Positions 25,601-38,310 of a DNA stretch of 64,000 nt are shown piece after piece. Each line of letters starts with the position of its first letter. Position 1 is the first letter of the stretch. Source of the stretch: Stercorarius parasiticus (taxonomy: Eukaryota; Chordata; Aves; Charadriiformes; Stercorariidae). A program made the position numbers and the translations under genes. Location of the stretch: assembly GCA_013396915.1 (NCBI GenBank), contig VWZL01002834.1, positions 2,039,626-2,103,625 of the forward strand, read 5' to 3'. The notes beneath the pieces are model-generated. The model worked only from the letters and a program-made list of their open reading frames with translations, had not been told where the DNA came from and made no database searches.

Positions 25601-28026
25601 CAAGATACCAGGAAAACTCTGTTTGTCTTTGTATTCATAAGCTCTCAGTATTAAGCTGAGCAGAAACTTTCCTATTTTCAGTATTTTGTGAGAGCGTAAT
25701 GATGAACAGTTGATATACTGACTTCTTCCTTTTTATTGACTAGGGCTGATGTATTTCTGACAGTAAAAATGGGCGTCAGAAAGACCTGGCCATTTGAAAG
25801 CTGTGATGGGGAATCAAACTTGGGTATGCGAGGATGTCCATGTTTTTCACTCATGCTCTGTTGCCCCAAGTTTCTTCCTAACATTACTTAATACATATTC
25901 TCTCCTACAGCTCTACTGTAAAGCCACCACCCTCCCTTTCATCACTTTCCCACCCTTGCCACAAATCCCTTCTCACCTATAACCCACAGGCCTGCCCTTA
26001 TTTCCCCAACTCAGATCTGCTGCTATGCTCATGGTCGTCTTTGAAAGAGCCAGTGCTGCACTATTGCTTCTGTTACTGCCTTCCTAAATGCTGCCATGGG
26101 CAGCTGAATAATGCTTCTCTCAGCTGGCCCCAGCCATTTAAATTAAAAGACCCTTCAGCTTTGGTTTCTGGGGAATTTAAAAGCCCAGACAAAAGTAGAT
26201 TTGTTTAGCAGTTTTACTTTGCTAAAGGATGTTCTGTTCTTGTGTCACTAGCATGGATTCCTTTCTCTAAACCGTCTCTCTTATCCTAACTCTACCGCTG
26301 TGTTTCTCTATCTGGACAGAAAATTATTCCCTTCCTTGCCCAAACAAATTGCCTCTTTTTTGAAATCCGATGCTCATCCACCCATCCTGAGTGCTCGGTC
26401 AGAAATTTTCTGGTTTGTTTTATTTTTCCTCTCTAACTGAAATGCAAAAAAATAGTCCCATTTCAAGTTGACTTTCTGACAAGAGGTCTGGTAGACTACA
26501 AGGCTACATTGGGTCTTTAAAAGCTGGACCTTGATTTTAACAGAGGATTTTAGCAGAAGCCAGCAGTTTTTTGGAGACCTGAGCCACAACATCACAATCT
26601 GTGATTTAAAGTTTACTGAGGACCTCGAGTTACCTCTTTTTTCCTGGTATGTTTCCATTCCTGAGAAAAGCAAAAGCTGCAAGACTGACTTATAATATAC
26701 TCATTCAATTAATCAAGTGAGAGTGAATCAAACCTTTCCAGGCAATTTTGTTTGAAGTGTCTGCACTCTTCTCTGCATCGCATGAGGTGCCAACACCAGT
26801 GGGAGTTTGCCTGAGGTAAGAGCTGTGGGTTTGGATGTATTCTTCCATTTTTATTAGGTCTTACAGGAATTTTGTGCTTTTAATCTTGTAACTGTACAAA
26901 ACTTATCCGTGTATGGAGGAAGATAACTTAGTGATTTGCTTTAATTATTCTCATAACTGTTCACATTATGTTACATGAGCTAGTCGCACTTAAAAAAATT
27001 CCAAACCCACTTTTATGGCAAGAAGGTGTTTAACTGAAATCCTTGTGCATAGATCTAACCAGTATGAAACCAGTAGCTCAACTGAGCTACCAAGATGCAA
27101 CAATACTCAGAGCTCCTTCCCAGTTGATTCCAGTTGGTCGTTGATGTCATTGTACCCATTTTAGCATTTTAATTTCCTTTTCTCTCTCCCTTTATTATTT
27201 GTATGCTTTCTCTTAAAACACTTTATATGGAATGACTTCTAGCAAAAAGGAAGTTGTCAAAAAAAAAAAATTCCAGCTAAACACATTAAATATTTACTGC
27301 TCTTAATATTCAGAGTAGAACTGCAGAATTGAGTAGTATTTATTTGGAATGCACGAGTACTGAGATTTCCCTTGCTGGTAAGCATGTCCACATAATACAA
27401 GGCAGTCTTACACCCTTTATAATCTTTCAAGACAAGAAAAGGGTTTAAAAGTGAAACCAGGACATGAAGAAACAAAAAGACTTTGGAAAGGTCTCATTGC
27501 AAGTACTATGCAATGCGCTACATTTTTGAATACAATTAATTAAGTGGTTACGCAGGACTTGTACACTACTTCACATATTCAAAATAAGATCCAGTGACGT
27601 CTGATATCTTGGCATCAGAGTCTACCAAAAAGATGGTCATATGACAAGACTGTTTTCATTTCTGTTTTTAAGGTGCAAACAAATGAAAGACGAGAGCTAT
27701 TTAGTCCATATCATGGGACTGAAATTCTATGCAAGCATAGTCATGGATTGTAACACTGAATGTTTAGAATTAAGCCCAGGGAATATCTATTTCTAGGAAC
27801 TCTAAATTCTTTGGAATAAGGTTTTTTCAGTACAGGTTATTGCTTGAATTGTTTTGTTGCAGTCTTTTAGCTAGTACTCCTTCCAATATTGGTATTTGGG
27901 GTTCATCATTTAGCTTCTAAAGGGTCATCTAACTCTCGTAAGATGGAGTTTATTCTCTGGGTAAATAACTTGTTTGTTATAAAAAAGAATAATGCCTCAA
28001 GATTGTAAGTTGAATCTTTCAGTTAT

Positions 28027-28050
28027 GGGGGCAGGGGGAGGGGGAGATGG
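28027..28050 (+). repeat. G-rich tract (possible G-quadruplex)
   Basis: Three runs of five G separated by CA and A, followed by AGATGG. The fourth run is only two Gs, so a classical four-tract quadruplex is borderline. Confidence 0.5.
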
Positions 28051-29815
28051 ATGTCCAAGGCAGGCATAGGACAAATCCCACCTGACTTTTCACTAGAACA
28101 GGAAGTGTAAGTAGGCAAATAAAATTAGCTCTCTTTCAATTTCAAACACAGCGGTAAAAAGCCAGTTCAGTGTTTTATTTCCTTGGTGACAGTTAAAAAT
28201 GCAATATAGAATTATTGCCGAATACGAGTTCCAAATTTTCAATGAACAGGTTCATTACTGACTTAAAGCTGAAAAGAAGGCTGCTGTCTGCAGCAGTAGA
28301 GGCAAATTCTCTGGTTTTCCAGGATGAAACCATCTTACATTTGCAGATTTAGGCTGTGAACACTAACCCCCATCTATCTCCCTGTCCACCTTCTGCAAAG
28401 CGACAATAGCGTAATTTGGGTAAAAATGAATATACCAAGTGTATTCCATGAGCCTGAGATCCTGCTGCTCAGATCATAGCAAGGTTTTAAATACATTTGG
28501 CTTATTTTTTCGAAACTGGAGTGAGGAATAATTTTTTTTTTCACTACACAGGCCATCATGTTTTGGGAAAGGCCCTTGTGCAGAGTGTATATTAACCCAT
28601 GCTTTTGAAAGAATGAGAAAACTTTCAGTAGAAGAAAACAAAACATTCATATTGGTTACAGACACTGGAATACTTTTGATGGATCTAATATTCAGCCTTT
28701 GGCTGGAAGGCAATTTTAAAAGAACCAACTTGTTAAACTTGAGATACTTCTATTTCCTCATAAGATTTACTTCTCTTCCTTAATCTGTAACTCTCCATAG
28801 TGAGTTTCTCTAACCATCAATATGACAGTACAGCAATATTGCCTCATCAGTCATGATTTACTTAATGTTTTCTGAATTTAGTAATATTTGATTAAAATTT
28901 AATGTGAACATATCATATCATGCCACATATATTATTGCATCCATTAATCAGGTAACCATAATAATGAAATGTCGGAAGATTGGATGAAAAAGGAGCTGAA
29001 GTCTTTGATGTATGTTTGGCATGGTTTTGTGAGTGATTAACGAAAAGATATCCAGTCAATTGTGTAAGGCTTCATTAATATACATTTACAATCATTTATG
29101 TACTGCATCATCAGATATTTTTAACCTTAGTTAAACTTGATTTTTTAATTTACTGAACGACACTAAATATTAATAATCCTGAAAAATATATAGTATTCTA
29201 TTAACTCTCATAATGCCAGAATGATTCATAACATGTCTTAATGCTTTTGTAACAAAATATGTACTAAAAATATTGCCAGAGTTAATGGATCAGTTTTGTT
29301 ATAGGTAGAATAACAAATGCTTTATGCATTGCTCTATAAAACTCAAATTACACAATTGTATTAAAATAAATGTAAGTCAGTATTTCCGTCTACTTTTTTT
29401 AATATGCAAAGGTAACATATGACCTAATCTAGCAAAGGGTCTACTCCAGTTTGGTAGAGAAGGTACTGAAGACATCAAGACTTCAGTTCATACTCGTAAG
29501 TGTTTTGTTAAACATATAAAGACTTTCCAGATTTAAAAAAAAACCCACCCTTAAATCCTTAGGCTTCAGCTCATGAAACAAGATAAGAACATGTTCTCCA
29601 GGTAAACTTTGAGAGATGTGTCATTGTTTTGCTGATATTTGTGGCAAGAGGCAACTAAGGCACTGATCCTACAGCCTGGATCTGTGTAGGAAATTATTGT
29701 GCGATGGATCTCAGTGGAGCTGCTTTTAGTGGCAGGAGTACACACCAAGATCTTCAGCCGTCTGTGGTTTTGCACTCAGAGCTGGATGCAAAACAGATCA
29801 AAACACGTGTGCTTC

Positions 29816-29820
29816 ACTTG
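29816..29820. repeat. Left target-site duplication of the solo LTR
   Basis: ACTTG directly precedes the LTR's TG terminus and pairs with ATTTG at 30404-30408, one substitution apart. This supports a completed insertion followed by some decay. Confidence 0.65.
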
Positions 29821-30403
29821 TGTCGTGGTTTTGGTTGGGATAGAGTTAACTTTCTTACTAGCAGCTGATAGAGTGCTGTGTTTTGGATTTGGAATGGGAA
29901 TAGTGTGATAGCACACTGGTGTTTCTGGTTGTTACTAAGCGGTCAAGGCCTTTTCTGCTCCTCACACTGCCCCGCCGGCGAGTAGGCTGGTGGGGCACAA
30001 GAAGTTGGGAGGGGACACAGCTGGGACAGCTGACTCCAACAGACCAAAGGGCTATTCCATACCATATGATGTCATGCTCAGTATATAAAGCTGGGGGAAG
30101 AAAAAGGAAAGGGGGGACATTTGGAGTGATGGCGTTTGCCTTCCCAAGTAACCATTACACGTGACAGAACCCTGCTTTCCTGGAGGTGGCTCAACACCTG
30201 CCTGCTGATGGGAAGCAGGGAATGAATTCCTTGCTTTGCTTTGCTTTTGTGTGCAGCTTTTGCTTTACCTATTAAACTGTCTTTATCTCAACCCATGAGT
30301 TTTTCCTCACTTGTGCTCTTTTGATTTGCTCCCCCGTTGCAACTGGGGGTAGTGGGTGAGTGGCTGCATGGTTCTAGTTGCCATTTGGGGTTAAATCATG
30401 ACA
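29821..30403 (+). mobile_element. Solo LTR of an avian endogenous retrovirus
   Basis: This 583-base element starts TGTCGTGGTTTTGG and ends GGGTTAAATCATGACA, giving the expected TG...CA with imperfect inverted termini. It is flanked by near-identical 5-base target duplications (ACTTG / ATTTG), a length seen for class III (ERVL-type) insertions. In plus orientation it carries a TATA box (TATATAAAG, 30082-30090) and a poly(A) signal ATTAAA (30271-30276) in U3-R-U5 order. The reverse complement, with its ACTCATGGGTTGAGATAA phrase, is a very common avian LTR sequence. There is no internal gag, pol or env, so this is a recombined solo LTR. The 98-base ORF-like stretches in it are not genes. Confidence 0.85.
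30082..30090 (+). promoter_or_regulatory. LTR TATA box
   Basis: TATATAAAG lies about 260 bases into the LTR and about 185 bases before its ATTAAA poly(A) signal. This is the normal U3 promoter position, so the solo LTR could still act as a promoter or enhancer toward higher coordinates. Confidence 0.6.
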
Positions 30404-30408
30404 ATTTG
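30404..30408. repeat. Right target-site duplication of the solo LTR
   Basis: ATTTG directly follows the LTR's CA terminus and pairs with ACTTG at 29816-29820, one substitution apart. Confidence 0.65.
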
Positions 30409-33347
30409 TAACATGCTGAATGTTCCCAATGATTTGCAGTACATGTCACTCATTGTATATGACATGAAGCACGCTTACAGTGTGTTCTTGAGTGCCATGT
30501 TGAAAAGCTGCAGCTGTTGTATGTCTGTTATTTGCCTTATATCTTCTCTCACTTTTTGTGAGAATTTAATTTATTTAGTTTTCATTTCTTGATTACTGTG
30601 AATCATGGAGAACACTATCATTTTTTTGCTGCAGCTGTAGGCAGATAAGTACATTTTTACACATTGTTGTAACAACTTCAAAAAACAGATCTCTTAAAAA
30701 TATTTTCAGAGCAGAGGTGCCATGTGTTTTTTAACATGGCTTGTGATTTTGAAGTGTATTTGGTTGCAAGCTGTACACTGATCTCTAAACTGAAATATTA
30801 CCACTTTGGATGGCTGCTTGGAGATCATCGTAAGCACTGTGCAGTATATCAGCGTCCAGTCTGTACTTTTATCCCACAATGTCTTGTCCTTAGCTGATTC
30901 AAGGACAATTTCTTCAGTAGTGTCTAGTGGGCAAAAGCTGATAGCAGTCATGGGCTACTTGGATAACAGCTTAGTTCTGAGCAAGGTGGATGAGCGTACC
31001 CATCAATCTACTGATAAAGGGCATTAAAAACAGTCAGGCCAGGATCTGTGAATCTTCTAAACTAAACTCAGACAAAATAAGCCCATGCAGCTCCATTTGG
31101 CATCTATTCTGTTAAGAAAGGTGAAACTATGGGTTGAAGAAAAAATGATGAGGTTGGTTACTATCAATGTGGTATGAATCTATTTGTAAACAATCTCTCT
31201 GAATACTAGCCTCTCTTTCCCTCTAGCCTGCTTACCTGGAGATTGACAGAGACAAGTAAAATAATTATTATTCCACCTATAAATAAAATGATTCACCCAT
31301 GCTGATAGTATTTTTAATACATTCTTTATGGGGAAAAAAAAAAAAGTGAAGTGTGAGTGCGCAAGCTCTGTGTAGTGTTGCACCACTTAGTTCACGTGCT
31401 ACCTTTAGCACCAATAGGTCTCAGCATGTGTATTGAGTGTGCAGGCTGGTGATGAAGAAAAACACATTCTGTACTTTCTTTACATAGCTGTGAGGAAGAA
31501 TTAAGAAGACCCAGGATGCAGAATTCTTTCCTGGGCTTAGGTGTACTTCTGAAAATGAATTTGCTTCTGAGCTCCTGTCAGTTAGACTAGCCATAACTCA
31601 TTTTCTGTGGCCGTTAATCCTGCCTGTGATGGGTAGGGATAGTCATTTTCTTTGTAGTTGAAGGCAGGAACAGCATCATAACAAATAATGACTTTAGGAT
31701 AAGCCTAAATGGATGAACTGCAATTGCAGTTGTCCTTCAAAATCAAGAACGAGAGGACAAAAAAATGTGGAAAATATGGTCTAAACTAATATTACTTTCA
31801 GCTTTTGTGAGTGCTCTCTAGCCTAGGACCTGTAAAGGCTTGCGAACACTAAGGTAATTGATGTTGAAACATCTGTGTTAAGCAGTTATTTATTCACATT
31901 TTTACAAGTGGGGAAATCAGAAGCACTGGATACAAGTGTCCCTTGTACAGTTAGCAGGTACAGAACAGTGGCTTGTACCCCAGAGACCAGTGCTTTGACT
32001 TCTAGACAATGCAATTCATCACTATAGTAGCACATTGCATATAAAATTCATTTCCAGTCTTTTCTGTACAGCAAGCTTTTTTTCTTCACATTCACAGATT
32101 TCGGATAGGAGAAAACCCATCAGAATATTGGTGACTTTAAACAGTGTTTCATCTTTTCATCTTTAATTACAGATGGACAAATGGTGTCAAGTGAAGGCAT
32201 GGAAAGCCATGGATAGGAACTCCTAAGACTCTACAGAAAGATTATATTTTGATCATTTAAGTTTGATGGAAGTTGTCTTTTGGAATGTGGCAATTGTTAC
32301 AGAACACTTAAAGTTATTTCCTCCTAGTAGCATCTGTTTTCCAGGAGAGAAAAATACTAAGATTATGCTACAGCCTGGAGCTCTATCATGTTGATCAGGT
32401 AGGAGTCCATATAAGTTAACTGTTGTCAGACTCTGATTCTGGTGACTGGGATTTTAAATGGTTGTGAAAAAAAGGTCTCACGTATTTGGAAAATTATAGC
32501 CTATTTTGGCAAGAAATGAGAAGATCAGAGCCTGGTTCTCATGTCATTGCAGTGTTTGAGAACTTGCCTTCTGCTGAGATGGAAGGGAACTTTCTGCAAA
32601 ATTAAGTGTGTTTGTTACATCTATCTAAAATATGTGGCTCTTAATGTAAGAAGCTTTGCATGGCTTCTGTTTGCTCTTTTGGGCTGGGGAAGTCTGCCTT
32701 TTAGCAGTCAAAGGAGATTTCTTTCAGGAGTGAATTCTGACAGTTCCTTGGTTTTATGTTGCTGGATTATGTAAATTTGGTGTGGGGCTTGAGGAAAAAG
32801 AGTAACGTGAATTTGCAAGTGCTAATGTTCTTGTCTTTTCTCTCTGCAGCAGTCTCTGATATGATGAATGAAGCATTGTAAATACTTTTAGTTATTCCTT
32901 AATATTATGGATGCAAAAAAGGGAGGGGAGGATAGTAAGACTGCAGCTTGCAAGTTGAGAATGATTTGCTCATGTTCGTGGTTCAACATTTTTAATTTCA
33001 GATCCAACGTCTCTCTGGTGGGCCTATGAGGACGATGGGGAAATGTCTCTTACACTAAGGCTTGGATGTGAAGATGAACCTTATTCTGTTCTATTCCCTT
33101 CCATTTTTATAGACTTGTACATTATGGTTTTCAGCACAGTATTTGAGAACCTAATGGTGTTTTAAGCACAGGTTGTTTATTCTCCTTGCCTTTGCAACTA
33201 ACTAGGAGAGGAATTACATGCAGCGTAGATTCTTGTGTACAGCATAGGTAGGGCTTTAGATAGGTGCTGTAGGGCTTTAGTTTGTTTATTTGGAAATGAG
33301 GGTGCTGCTGTGTGTAAATAAGGGAGACCAAGATGATGAAAGATTGC

Positions 33348-33360
33348 TTAGCAGAGGGCG
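33348..33360 (+). promoter_or_regulatory. CTCF-like core motif
   Basis: TTAGCAGAGGGCG matches the central AGCAGAGGGCG core of the CTCF consensus but has TT in place of the leading CC. Motif match only. Confidence 0.3.
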
Positions 33361-36079
33361 ATTTAGTTGGGATAACTCATAGGTAACAATTCGTGCTGCA
33401 TGCTGAGAACTGGCCATTGAGAAATTTCTGTCTCTTCTGTACAAGCACACAGCCACTCAGTAGAGCTCCCTTTGTGCAGTACTGAGCTGAGTTACAGTAC
33501 CTGAAATTTCAAATGACAAAGGAATCTTGCTGTCAGACTCTTCAGACTCTCTCTGCTGAGCTGCTGATACAAAGGGCTGTGGGAGGTGAGTAGGAACACC
33601 AAAGCGTCTTCAATTGTTATCAGATAGCTGTTCATAGAAAGGTCTTCCCAGAGTTTGCTGCATAGAAAGCACAACCCCACACATCATTGTTATTCATTCG
33701 CTCAGTTTAAGAGGCTTGTTTTTCACAGATGTGCTCTTCCTGTTTGGCATTTGTAACTAAGGATTGTTGTTAGTTGAAGAAAAGTGTCATCCAACTATGA
33801 ATTGAGATTTTCAGCTGATTCATGAACACCTTTGTTAACTACAGCATAAAAAGGAATATGGCCGAATGTGAGATGTAGGTTAAGCTGTATTTCTACCCCA
33901 GTATATTACACTACTCTGGAAGGGTGAAAAAGGAATCTAAATTAACAGTTATGCAAAAATTTCATGCCTGTTTTTACCTACAATAAAATTAGTAAAGCAA
34001 TTAGAAGATGGAGGTAATTGCTATGTATTAGCCTCTCTTATTCATGTGGAGCCTATGTATAGAGAGATGTATATATACGGATTTTAAAATAATTAACCAA
34101 AATTGCTCTACATGGAAAGTGAAGTAAGCGATCAGTAGGTTTTAGTAAGGCTTTCGTGTCAGAAAATTGGCCAGACATGCTAAGAAAGGATGGTAAAACT
34201 TGGGAGAAGGGAAGGAAATGAATTATCTCAGAATAATGGGACCAGAGCCATTCATGTGTGTATAGCAGATTATTTGTGGAGCTTACATTAATGTGAATCT
34301 TGAAAGTTGTGATATCTAAGTTAATGCTACAGTCAAGTAGCATGATCACAGATAAGCAGCTGTTTATTGTTGTTCCAAGGAATAATGATCAGATACGAGT
34401 TATTTCTGCCAAGTTTTCTTCAGCATATATGTCATCTCATTTCTAGCTTTAGTAAAGGCATCTAGATTTTTAAAAAAAGTAATAAAAGTGCTTTTTAAAA
34501 GTAATTTAAAAATAGTTCTTCATACCAAAGTGTAACTGTGAAAACAGTTCTGAATTGTCAGGTCTGATTTGACAAAGCAGCTTCCTTTTGGCAGATGGAT
34601 TAAATGCACTCTCTGACAGTCTCAGTCACATCTGTATCTGGCTGGGTACTCCATCTCTAGCAATTCATACTCCTCTGAAACAACATTAGGCAAGAAGCTG
34701 GCTACTCTTCAGAAGGCTATCCTTACTTAGGCTTCCTTTGATCACGGTGTTTTTTTAAATGATAAGGATATCTTTTTAATCCATAGAACTTCTCCTAAAA
34801 ATTGATAAGCACAGAAAAGTGCTCATAATTAGAAAGGCTAAGTAACAGCATCTGCCAATACAACAAACTCTGAGTCCAGTTTTGCAGCGGAGTTGAGAAC
34901 CCAACATATATCCTTTGAAAATCAATTTACTAAATTAAGTGTAAATTATTCTGAATTATTTCATTAACTTCTCATTCTCAAGGTTTTATTTTATTTTTGC
35001 AAGATTCTTTTTAAACCCAATATCAAAGATCTGATTTCCTGTACCTGAGCACTGTCAACACGTTGGAGAGAAACATCCAAATGGGAATCAAATTTATTCA
35101 CTCTTTAAATTACTTCTGTATTTAACATTGAGTGTTATGGTGTTCTTGGAAATCTTCCTTTTCAGTGAAGTTATCTCTAAGAAGCCAGCAAATCAGTTTT
35201 AGTGGTATTAATATGATATGTGTTCAGTTGGAAAGAATGGGTGGAAGAGTGAAGAGACATCTGGATAGTGTTACTTCTGCAAAGAAAATATATACACTCC
35301 ATCATATGGGAGAGTGAAGCACCAGAGTGACTTTCCTGATGCTGCACAAAATGTGGTTTTCCTCAGCACATCCAATTTCTGTTCTGAGAGATGATTTTTA
35401 AGATCTCTTCACTACTAAATCCAGACATATCACATGAGTTGCTCTCCTTCAAGACTCTGAAGACGACTTGGCTCAGGGGCAGAGGCTGTAATCTTCCTGG
35501 TAGCTGCCCCCCAGCTAATGACCTCCTGTCTGTCCTGGGGAAGAGGGCATTGGCAGTGTGCCCTTAGTTCCAGTCATTCCTCCCATTACACAGTGTATAT
35601 CTTCTATGCTTCCTTCCCAAATGTCCACAGACTGTGTCCGGGTCTCACACTGGTGTAGTGTAAAGAAACAGTCCAGGTGTCCTCTCATGCCTTCAGACCA
35701 CAAGCCAGGATGGCCATGGGACTCACCACCCTCAAAACAAAACATGAGACCTCTCTTTGCATTAGCTTTTCTCACAAGGACTTTCCCAAATGCGCGGAGC
35801 AACAGGGAGCCCCAAAGCAGCCTGTCTCCCCATCCCTTTCCAAAGTCACCTCCTTAAAGGATCACCTCATAATGGGGACTGGTTGCCTGTTTGATCTTGG
35901 CAAGCCTCAATTTCACACTAAACCACGCAGATACCTCAGGGCTACCACAGTAGCACTTGTGTCTGGGGGTATTAGTGCATACACGGATTCCCGCACAGTA
36001 TCTGTTCTGTAGTTAAACACCTTAAATAACCCTTGGAAATTATTCTGGCTGCATTCAAAAGTGGTAGCCTAGCAACTGA

Positions 36080-36132
36080 TTTTTTTCTATTTTTTTTCCT
36101 CTTTTTTTTTTTCCTCCTTTTTTTTTTTTTTA
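36080..36132 (+). repeat. T-rich polypyrimidine tract
   Basis: About 50 bases almost wholly T with a few C and one A. Low-complexity sequence, probably length-variable. Confidence 0.9.
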
Positions 36133-38281
36133 AACCAAACAGCGAAGGAAGTGAGTTCTAATCCTCTTGAGGGTGCTGTTTATTAAAATTTCCACCATGG
36201 AAATTACAGAGTATCTTCCTCTTTCCCGAAACAATTCTAAACTAGTTGCACCAGAAACATTTCATTTGTTTGAGATGTTAGAAGTAGATGTTAGAGATAG
36301 AAAACAAAGCAAATTTTCTTTTTTTCCAGAAAACTAGAAAATATATAAGCATGAGGTTTGTTAGGGCATGTATTAAATAATGACTTTATAAAATGAGGTT
36401 AGATAGGAGAGGATATAGGCTGTTTGAGTGCTCTTTATAATGGGTCAAGAACCCATAATGAAAATTAGGGTGTCTCATAAATGTGTTACAGTCACATTAT
36501 CAAGATTAAATGGGATTATCCCATCAGCAGTCTGGTGACAAGGAGTTGATGTTCTTTAGCTCGTTCTGGACTGCCCTTTCCTGTGGTTGGTGAGGGCTGC
36601 ACTCCATGGAAGTGATCTGCTTGTAGCCCATGTTACTGGAGCAGGGAAACTAGGTGAAGGTTAATTGTAATTTTAAATTTTAGCATATTAGATGCACATC
36701 TTGGAAAAGGGCAATTATACAGATTTCTTTTTTTTTTCCCCTGCTGAAGGTGTGTGTTCTCTCTTGTTCTTTGTTAATATAGAATGTCTTGTTAACACAA
36801 AGCATCTCTGCACAGTGTAGGCATTTAAATCTCAATCCATTAAAGGACTTCATCCTGGTCATAGTATCCTTGACTTCAGAAAAGCTTCTGGCTTCAGGGG
36901 GAGTACACAAAAATCTACAATTAAATCTGAGTCTTTGTGCTTTACTGTGCTGCACCCTGAGAGGTTTCCTGTGCAGATAAATATGTACTTGGTTATGTAT
37001 CTTGAAATTTGTCATTTCACACCTGAATTGATGATATTGAGTCGTTTTCACTATATGTGCAAGGTATTTAGAACTGTATTCTGTTTATGATTCCTTTAAT
37101 GTCTAAGACATGGAAGTCAATTAGAAGTCCTTGTACATTTTTTGCATATGTTTCAGACTTTGGTGATCCTGGAATGTCACAATTTGTTCAGTTAATCACT
37201 GCTTTAATATCCACCTTCTTTTCTATAGTGTTTTATTTGTGTTCCCTATTACAGAAATTATCCACTGATGTTAAGTTTACTCACCATATTCTAATTGTGC
37301 TTCCCTTCCCTTGCATTGTACCCATTGGCAATAGATTATTCAGAGACTGCTTTAGGGAAGCAGATGCCAGAAAAAAGTAGTGAGAGAAAGATGTAGTGGC
37401 AACAGAAATTCAAATGCTCAGTGGTCCCTGTTGACGAGTTTAAGTGGAGACAATTACATTAATCATATCTACAGTAAATATGCTAAATATCAGTAGTAGG
37501 TTATTTTTATAAAATTGTAATGATTATCTGTTGATAGCTGAGCCATGTCCAAATGTATAGTAATAACCTTGTTACTCTGAGACCTTCTGTTCTATCTAGG
37601 GTGCTTCTTTTTCCTCCACATCAATAACAGTATGCATCCAACGTGTCAACCCAGACAGGTTTTAGATAATCCTGTCAGCAAAGGTAAAATAGGAGTAGCT
37701 ATGGTCCTGAAATAAATGTGCAGATGCACACAGATACATAGCTGTAACACGGGACATGGTAGCACATGCAACCTATTAACCATTGCTCCCTGGAGGGTGG
37801 CGGACCCTGTCCAGCCTCAGATACCCACACCTGTGACACAAATTCGGTGTTTCACTGTGGGGGCTTGACAGTTTTTGGGCCAAGAGGTGAGGAGGGACTC
37901 TCCAAACTGATGAGTTTCTCGCAGCTCTTGCCGAAATGTTTAGTTGTGACACCACACTTGCATGTGTGTGCCATAAACATGTAGGGCGTAAAGTATTGAA
38001 GGTTCTGGCCTTGTGCTGGCAAAATACCTACATGCTCTGAGCCCAAGACCTCACAATGAACTCATGTCAGAACCTCACCACCTGAAGGTCTGTAGTTCAT
38101 AGTGCATAAATTCCTAGAGCGGTTCAGTCTTGCAGGTCAAGCTATAAAGCAGGAGAGACAGCATGGCATAATGCTGTGGCTGAGGCCAGAGTACTGTTCA
38201 GCTGGGCACAGTGTCCAAAGGAACTAAATGAGGGCATATGCTTCATGGCTCCAGCTGAGCAGAGTGGTCCCTTTTATTGTG

Positions 38282-38310
38282 TGACCTGACAAATGACCTG
38301 CTGCAGGTCA
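38282..38310. promoter_or_regulatory. Cluster of three nuclear-receptor half-sites
   Basis: TGACCT (38282-38287), TGACCT (38294-38299) and AGGTCA (38305-38310) are three perfect AGGTCA half-sites in 29 bases. The first two form a direct repeat with 6-base spacing. The last two form an everted repeat with 5-base spacing, inside a 17-base palindrome (TGACCTGC-T-GCAGGTCA). AGGTCA is the classic RAR/RXR/TR/orphan-receptor half-site. Function is not shown by sequence alone. Confidence 0.4.

Larger units (their letters stand above)
21081..29820. other. Intergenic, 5' flank of NRBF2
   Basis: No gene recognised; open frames are short and lack homology. The base composition returns to AT-rich immediately after the CpG island. 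An (ATTT)n run lies at 22637-22657, a 15-base A-run region at about 27259 and a G-rich tract at 28027-28050. The stretch at 28820-29340 is especially AT-rich, with many ATTA/TAAT cores, and looks like a candidate conserved noncoding element. By synteny this should be the NRBF2-EGR2 interval. Confidence 0.5.
30409..38281. other. Intergenic, no gene recognised
   Basis: AT-rich unique sequence. It includes a CTCF-like core, TTAGCAGAGGGCG, at 33348-33360 (plus). A GC-elevated patch at about 35480-35880 has overlapping open frames on both strands (95-111 codons, unrecognised). A long pyrimidine tract lies at 36080-36132. Confidence 0.5.

Noticed and set aside
35515..36012. Overlapping open frames of 95-111 codons on both strands
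   Set aside because: Frames on both strands with no similarity suggest base composition or an unrecognised old repeat, not a gene.
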